From positions 1 to 9,269 of the forward strand of contig JAKMEU010000195.1 of assembly GCA_022425845.1 (NCBI GenBank): a stretch of DNA of 9,269 nucleotides, read 5' to 3'. Source of the DNA: Luminiphilus sp. (GTDB lineage Bacteria; Pseudomonadota; Gammaproteobacteria; Pseudomonadales; Halieaceae). Shown one piece after another: positions 5,997 through 9,269 of this stretch (position 1 is the stretch's first letter; every line of letters begins with the position of its first letter). A model generated the notes under the pieces. The model saw nothing but the letters and a program-made list of their open reading frames with translations, had not been told where the DNA came from and ran no database searches. The translations under genes and the position numbers were made by a program.

Positions 5997-7319
5997 CTAG
6001 AGTCCGTAAGCCATGCGCAGCAGCGTCATGGGGTGCAGCGCTGCGTCAACCTTTTCGGACAGGGTTGCGATTTGAGCGCCCGCCATGGGGCAGTCGCTAA
6101 TAAAGTGATCGGGATCCTGGGCGTCGACTTTTTTCACGGTCGGTCGGGCGATTTTTACCGACTTCGCCCGGGTCTCGCTTTTCACAGCGTAGGTGCCGTC
6201 GTGTCCAGAACAGCGTTCGTGGGCTACGATCTCACTGTCTGTAACCAACGCCAGCACGTCCCGGGTTTTGAGCCCTATGTTCTGGACGCGCTGATGGCAT
6301 GCGACCTGATAGGCGACATTGCCAATGCCCTGGGGGAAGTCGGTCTTCAGAGAACCGCCCTTGTGGCGCAGCCACAGGTATTCAAACGGATCGTAGAACG
6401 CCTGCTTGACCTTAAGCACATCGGGATCATCGGGGTACATCAGGGGCAACTCCTGCTTGTACATCAGTACGCAGGAGGGAATGGGCGCTATAAGGTCATA
6501 GCCCCGGTCTACCAGTTGTGCCAATGCCGGTATGTTGGCCTGCTTGAGGGCGTCGACAGCGTCCAGGTCTCCCAGCTCAAGTTTTGGCATGCCACAGCAT
6601 TTTTCTTTTGGCACGACGTCGATCTGAATGTCGTTATGCTGGAACACCCGCACAAAGTCTTCGCCGACCTCCGGGCTGTTGTAGTTGCCATAGCAGGTGG
6701 CGTAGAGCGCCACCTTGCCCGTGGTTTCACCGACAGGGACCGATTCCACGGGTTTAATGAGGGGCGCCACGCGTTTGCGTAGGGTTTTGGAGTGCATGCG
6801 GGGCAGGGGAGCCTCATGGTGGATGTCCAGTGTCTTCTCCACCACCTTCCTGAATCCGGGGTTCTGGTTTAGCGCGTTGACAGTAATGTCCACCAGAGGA
6901 ATCGACATGACCCCGAGCATCGTGTCAGTGCTGGTCAGGGACTTATCGCGCAGACGCCCACCTTCTTCACGAAACTTAATGGCCTTGGCGCGAAGCATGA
7001 GGTGGGGGAAATCAATGTTGAATTCGTGTGGTGGTACGTAGGGGCATTTCGTCAGAAAACACAGATCACAGAGGTAACACTGGTCCACGACCTTGGTGTA
7101 ATCATCTCGGTCAACGCCGTCTACCTCAAAGGTTTCAGATTCGTCGATAAGGTCAAAGAGGGTGGGAAAGGAATCACACAGGCTGACACAGCGGCGACAG
7201 CCATGGCATACGTCGTACACCCGCTCCAGTTCGTCGTTCAGCGCGTCCTTGTCCCAGAAAGAGTCGCTTTTCCAGTCTATCGGGTGTCGCGTTGGGGCTT
7301 CGAGACTTCCTTCTCGCAT
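5997..7319 (-). CDS. Fe-S binding protein, heterodisulfide reductase/GlpC-like (two ferredoxin motifs plus CCG domains)
   Basis: A 440-residue, apparently soluble electron-transfer protein. The N-terminal part carries two four-cysteine motifs for [4Fe-4S] clusters: C38, C41, C44, C48 (CHGCRRCVSLC) and C81, C84, C87, C92 followed by Pro, where the last spacing is four residues rather than the usual three. The C-terminal half has two CCG-type (HdrB/GlpC) repeats. The first has C209, CCG at 241-243 and C283. The second has C341 (ACHQR), CSG at 370-372 where the second Cys is Ser, and C410. The family is related to GlpC and to the HdrB/HdrD subunits of heterodisulfide reductase, but no flavin or catalytic partner subunit is encoded here. 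ATG 7319 gives the conserved opening MREGSLEAPTRHPIDW, with a weak AGGT upstream. The gene follows rubrerythrin after a strong terminator and precedes DUF3501 by 24 bases. I infer it passes electrons to a redox partner, plausibly rubrerythrin. Confidence 0.88.
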   Translation of the reverse strand: MREGSLEAPTRHPIDWKSDSFWDKDALNDELERVYDVCHGCRRCVSLCDSFPTLFDLIDESETFEVDGVDRDDYTKVVDQCYLCDLCFLTKCPYVPPHEFNIDFPHLMLRAKAIKFREEGGRLRDKSLTSTDTMLGVMSIPLVDITVNALNQNPGFRKVVEKTLDIHHEAPLPRMHSKTLRKRVAPLIKPVESVPVGETTGKVALYATCYGNYNSPEVGEDFVRVFQHNDIQIDVVPKEKCCGMPKLELGDLDAVDALKQANIPALAQLVDRGYDLIAPIPSCVLMYKQELPLMYPDDPDVLKVKQAFYDPFEYLWLRHKGGSLKTDFPQGIGNVAYQVACHQRVQNIGLKTRDVLALVTDSEIVAHERCSGHDGTYAVKSETRAKSVKIARPTVKKVDAQDPDHFISDCPMAGAQIATLSEKVDAALHPMTLLRMAYGL

Positions 7320-7352
7320 GGGTCAGTTACCTGTAGGCATCGATGGCATGGT

Positions 7353-7388
7353 TAAAAAAAGCAAGGGGAGCGACCAGCGCTCCCCTTG
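7353..7388 (-). terminator. Intrinsic terminator after rubrerythrin
   Basis: A perfect 11-base-pair stem, CAAGGGGAGCG (7362-7372) and CGCTCCCCTTG (7378-7388), with a 5-base loop. On the minus strand it is followed at once by a run of seven T (A at 7354-7360 on the plus strand). It starts 20 bases after the rubrerythrin stop and ends 33 bases before the Fe-S protein start, so it lies inside the apparent operon. Confidence 0.93.
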
Positions 7389-7407
7389 ACTGGGTAGGCA
7401 GGATGTT

Positions 7408-7827
7408 TCAGTCGTCCATCGTATCGAGGGTCTTCTGGAACTTATTGGCATGGCTGCGCTCGGCTTTGGCCAGCGTCTCAAACCAGTCCGCGATCTCGTC
7501 GAAGCCTTCTTCCCGCGCTGAGCTGGCCATACCCGGGTACATATCGGTGTACTCGTGGGTTTCGCCTGCGATTGACGCTTCCAGATTCTTACGGGTGTCG
7601 CCCATCGGCAATCCCGTCGCGGGGTCTCCCACGGCCTCGAGGTATTCCAGATGGCCATGAGCGTGCCCGGTTTCTCCTTCTGCCGTCGAGCGGAACACTG
7701 CTGCGACGTCGTTGTAGCCTTCAACGTCTGCTTTGGCGGCGAAGTAAAGGTAGCGGCGGTTGGCCTGAGATTCGCCAGCAAAAGCGTCCTTCAGGTTTTG
7801 TTCGGTCTTGGTGCCTTTGAGTTCCAT
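7408..7827 (-). CDS. Rubrerythrin-like diiron peroxidase lacking the rubredoxin domain
   Basis: A 139-residue four-helix-bundle ferritin-like protein expected to reduce hydrogen peroxide to water in the cytoplasm. All seven diiron ligands of rubrerythrin can be placed: E19 (AGESQA), E52 and H55 (EGETGH), E89 and E92 (GETHE), E123 and H126 (ERSH). Classic rubrerythrins (about 190 residues) have a C-terminal CxxC...CxxC rubredoxin domain that feeds electrons to the diiron site. This protein stops at KTLDTMDD and contains no cysteine, so it needs an external electron donor. ATG 7827 is chosen over an upstream in-frame start at 7872 because AGGAGA lies 7 bases before it and homology begins there (MELKGTKTEQNL). 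The gene is divergent from oxyR and followed by a strong terminator, then the Fe-S and DUF3501 genes. Control by OxyR is likely but inferred from position. Confidence 0.92.
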   Translation of the reverse strand: MELKGTKTEQNLKDAFAGESQANRRYLYFAAKADVEGYNDVAAVFRSTAEGETGHAHGHLEYLEAVGDPATGLPMGDTRKNLEASIAGETHEYTDMYPGMASSAREEGFDEIADWFETLAKAERSHANKFQKTLDTMDD

Positions 7828-7853
7828 GCTTGCTCTCCTGGAATCTGAATACA

Positions 7854-7877
7854 GTGACGTCTGGATCCCCACGTCAC
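7854..7877. repeat. Perfect inverted repeat in the rubrerythrin leader
   Basis: GTGACGT (7854-7860) and ACGTCAC (7871-7877), perfect 7-base arms around CTGGATCCCC. It lies 27 bases upstream of the rubrerythrin start and downstream of the putative -10 box, so it may be a repressor operator or a hairpin in the mRNA leader. The arms do not match the OxyR or LysR-type consensus. Confidence 0.5.
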
Positions 7878-7892
7878 GAAAGGGGACTCTGC

Positions 7893-7898
7893 AATATA
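7893..7898 (-). promoter_or_regulatory. Putative -10 box for rubrerythrin
   Basis: On the minus strand this reads TATATT, five of six bases of the sigma-70 -10 consensus. No good -35 lies 16-18 bases upstream (AAGCCA at best), which fits an activator-dependent promoter. The predicted start near 7886 would leave a leader of about 60 bases containing the GTGACGT inverted repeat. Confidence 0.4.
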
Positions 7899-7940
7899 CC
7901 GAAGTGGTGTCATTTTGGCTTACATGGTTTTTTTAGAAAA

Positions 7941-7946
7941 TATGAT
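7941..7946 (+). promoter_or_regulatory. Putative -10 box for oxyR
   Basis: TATGAT, five of six bases of consensus, about 47 bases before the oxyR GTG. A TTGGCT lies 20 bases upstream, wider than the usual 16-18, so the -35 is uncertain. The box overlaps the first bases of the ATC-N9-GAT dyad, a layout suited to autorepression. Confidence 0.4.
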
Positions 7947-7959
7947 CGATAATTTCGAT
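7945..7959. promoter_or_regulatory. LysR-type binding-site dyad (candidate OxyR operator)
   Basis: ATCGA-TAATT-TCGAT, a 15-base dyad that fits both general LysR-type motifs, ATC-N9-GAT and T-N11-A (T7946, A7958). It also has the ATxG-N7-CxAT spacing of OxyR half-sites (ATCG-N7-CGAT). It lies 33 bases before oxyR, overlaps that gene's putative -10, and is roughly 60-73 bases upstream of the predicted rubrerythrin start point. It could therefore repress one gene and activate the other. A second half-site at the expected 22-base offset is not clear. Confidence 0.55.
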
Positions 7960-7992
7960 TGATAGCCCCATAGCTCACGAGAGGCCGTAAAA

Positions 7993-8895
7993 GTGGCGAG
8001 GCAGCCTACCCTCAAGCAGTTGAAGTACCTCTGTGCAATTGCCGACCATCAGCATTTTGGACGGGCTGCGGAGGCCTGTCATGTCAGCCAGAGCACCCTC
8101 AGTGCCGGAATACAGGAGTTGGAGGACACGCTCGCGGCATCACTGGTAGAGCGCAACAATCGCAATGTACTGCTGACCGGATTGGGGCAGGATGTTGTTG
8201 CCCGAGCCCATGAAATACTGGTGGAAGTGGACGATCTTGTTTCACTCTGTGCAGCCGCCCGCGAGCCCTTCAGCGGCAAGATGCGCCTGGGTGTCATACC
8301 CACTATCGCGCCTTTTCTACTCCCCAATTTGCTGGGTAACCTGAGGTCAGAGCATCCCGACTTCAAGCTCTACATTCGCGAGGACCTGAGCCACCACCTG
8401 GTTAGCGCCCTGCATGCAGGCGAACTGGATGTGCTGTTGTTGGCGCTGCCGTTCCCCGCCGACGGCGTGGAGGTAATGTCACTCCTCAGTGATGACTTTT
8501 TACTGGCCAGCCCGGGAAACCACCCTTTGGCACAAAGGAAGCAACTGGTGACCACCGACCTTCAGGGGGAGGATCTGTTGCTTTTAGAAGATGGCCACTG
8601 CCTGCGGGACCATGCCCTTGAAGCCTGCAAATTGCGCGATACCCAGATTTCGGTGCCCTATCAGGCGACGAGTCTGGCTACCATTGTCCAGATGGTGGCC
8701 AATGGTATCGGCGTCACACTGCTACCGCGGATGTCCATAGCTGCGGGTATAACGGCGGGGACCGATATTGTGGCCACACCGTTCCACAAGACCCGGGTCT
8801 GCAGGGAGATTGGACTTATGTGGCGACGAAAAACACCCAGGCGGGCCGAATTCCGGCTTCTTGGGGAAAAAGTGATGAGCTGCGTGGCCGGTTGA
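7993..8895 (+). CDS. oxyR: OxyR-type hydrogen-peroxide-sensing LysR regulator
   Basis: A 300-residue LysR-family regulator. The N-terminal winged helix-turn-helix (about 5-64) has QLKYLCAIADHQHFGRAAEACHVSQSTLS in the usual position. The effector domain contains the OxyR hallmark LLLLEDGHCLRDHALEAC, with C203 and C212 separated by eight residues exactly as C199 and C208 of E. coli OxyR, which form a disulfide on peroxide oxidation. Further matches are YQATSLATIVQMVANGIGVTLLPR and, near the end, IGLMWRRKTPRRAEFRLLGE. Length is normal. The start is GTG 7993 with GAGAGG about 8 bases upstream. It is transcribed away from rubrerythrin across a 165-base shared region, the classic LysR regulator/target layout. 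No intrinsic terminator follows. Besides the redox pair, C14, C29, C86, C270 and C297 are present; no role is assigned to them. Confidence 0.93.
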   Translation: MARQPTLKQLKYLCAIADHQHFGRAAEACHVSQSTLSAGIQELEDTLAASLVERNNRNVLLTGLGQDVVARAHEILVEVDDLVSLCAAAREPFSGKMRLGVIPTIAPFLLPNLLGNLRSEHPDFKLYIREDLSHHLVSALHAGELDVLLLALPFPADGVEVMSLLSDDFLLASPGNHPLAQRKQLVTTDLQGEDLLLLEDGHCLRDHALEACKLRDTQISVPYQATSLATIVQMVANGIGVTLLPRMSIAAGITAGTDIVATPFHKTRVCREIGLMWRRKTPRRAEFRLLGEKVMSCVAG

Positions 8896-9130
8896 GATCG
8901 CCCGGGAATCAACCTGTTCGGGGTTTCACCCATCGCTTTGGCAACCGTCGCCCCGTCCAGCGTTAAAGCCCGGGTTAAAGCGCAGGGTCGCATTCCACAC
9001 ACCCCATGGGGATAGGGGGACAGGAATTCGATTCACTGCCCAGGATGTTCGCCGCCATCGATTAGGCCGTCGCGCGAGTTCCCGTGGCATGGGCCGCTGC
9101 CCAGCTCGGTTGAAATCGCTGCAGTGGGGC
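8896..9130. other. Non-coding stretch after oxyR
   Basis: The gene-free region between oxyR and the receptor gene tail spans about 300 bases (8896-9198). Its right part holds the minus-strand terminator. In 8896-9130 I see no tRNA, no plausible gene, and no hairpin with a T-run to end oxyR transcription. A short direct repeat, GTTAAAGC, occurs twice near 8963-8982, separated by a few bases. An arginine- and proline-rich 68-codon frame on the minus strand (8926-9132) would have to start with TTG at the edge of the terminator and is not called. Confidence 0.5.
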
Positions 9131-9168
9131 AAAAAAAAGCGAGCGGTCCAGATCTCAGGAGCGCTCGC
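9131..9168 (-). terminator. Intrinsic terminator of the receptor gene
   Basis: Arms GCGAGCG (9139-9145) and CGCTCGC (9162-9168) form a 7-base stem with a 16-base loop that can extend by an inner TCC/GGA pairing. On the minus strand it is followed directly by eight T (A at 9131-9138). It starts about 30 bases beyond the stop codon of the minus-strand receptor gene. Confidence 0.88.
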
Positions 9169-9198
9169 GGGTATGCAGGGCCGGGTCAGCCAGTGTAC

Positions 9199-9269
9199 TT
9201 ACTCAAAGTTATATTTGACTGTGAGCCCGTAAGTGCGAGGCTGGCTGGGGTAGCCACTGATGCTGCCAG
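9199..9269 (-). CDS. TonB-dependent receptor, C-terminal tail (rest outside window)
   Basis: Read on the minus strand, the last 71 bases encode about 23 codons ending at TAA (9201-9199). The tail reads PSQPRTYGLTVKYNFE, the pattern of the last beta-strand of TonB-dependent outer-membrane receptors: PRTYGLTV, then alternating hydrophobic residues and an aromatic near the C-terminus, recognised by the BAM complex. Most of the protein lies beyond the right edge, so substrate and subfamily cannot be judged. The terminator just downstream supports a real gene end here. Confidence 0.7.
   Translation of the reverse strand, partial: GSISGYPSQPRTYGLTVKYNFE

Noticed and set aside
5811..6782. A 323-codon plus-strand open frame antisense to the Fe-S and DUF3501 genes
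   Set aside because: It lies opposite two genes with clear conserved motifs, its product shows no recognisable domain, and it has no convincing ribosome binding site. Long antisense frames are common opposite GC-rich coding sequence.
7828..7872. A longer rubrerythrin start at 7872
   Set aside because: The extra 15 residues are not rubrerythrin-like and span the leader inverted repeat, whereas ATG 7827 has a well-spaced AGGAGA.
8926..9132. A 68-codon minus-strand frame after the receptor terminator
   Set aside because: It needs a TTG start at the edge of the terminator T-run, has no ribosome binding site, and its composition is arginine-rich without a recognisable family.
1..9269. Mobile elements, CRISPR arrays, toxin-antitoxin or phage-defence loci
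   Set aside because: I saw no transposase or integrase motifs, no regularly spaced repeats, no tRNA-linked attachment sites and no compositional break. The HNH protein alone, without a partner, does not support a defence island.

Overview
The window looks like chromosomal DNA of an aerobic Gram-negative bacterium, most likely a marine gammaproteobacterium. I lean towards the Halieaceae/OM60-NOR5 kind because of the moderately GC-rich coding sequence, the TonB-dependent receptor tail, the OxyR-type regulator and the gene set, but no phylogenetic marker fixes this and the assignment is an inference. No RNA genes, insertion sequences, CRISPR arrays or phage genes are visible. Genes are tightly packed on both strands.

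Left part (1-3421). The C-terminal part of a uridine kinase (+) meets a small HNH/zinc-ribbon protein (-) with the two stop codons overlapping. The HNH gene starts inside the 3' end of an exported glutathione peroxidase gene (-). After about 245 bases without a gene comes a two-gene minus-strand unit: a PlsC/DAGAT-type acyltransferase followed by a membrane-anchored alpha/beta hydrolase. The two domain types match the halves of plant phytyl-ester-synthase-like proteins.

Middle (3540-5375). A DMT/EamA transporter (+) converges with a Cof-type HAD phosphatase (-) only 9 bases away.

Right part (5376-8895). A peroxide-stress module. On the minus strand run a rubrerythrin lacking its rubredoxin domain, a strong intrinsic terminator, a two-ferredoxin-motif/CCG iron-sulfur protein and a DUF3501 protein, possibly continuing into the HAD gene. 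Divergent from rubrerythrin is an OxyR regulator with both redox cysteines. The shared intergenic region holds an ATC-N9-GAT dyad overlapping a putative oxyR -10 box. I infer that OxyR senses peroxide and controls rubrerythrin, while the Fe-S and DUF3501 proteins supply or support electrons to a rubrerythrin that cannot use its own rubredoxin. This cassette is the strongest candidate for an incompletely described system here.

Right edge (8896-9269). About 300 bases without a gene hold a clear minus-strand terminator, serving the tail of a TonB-dependent receptor gene that runs off the window.
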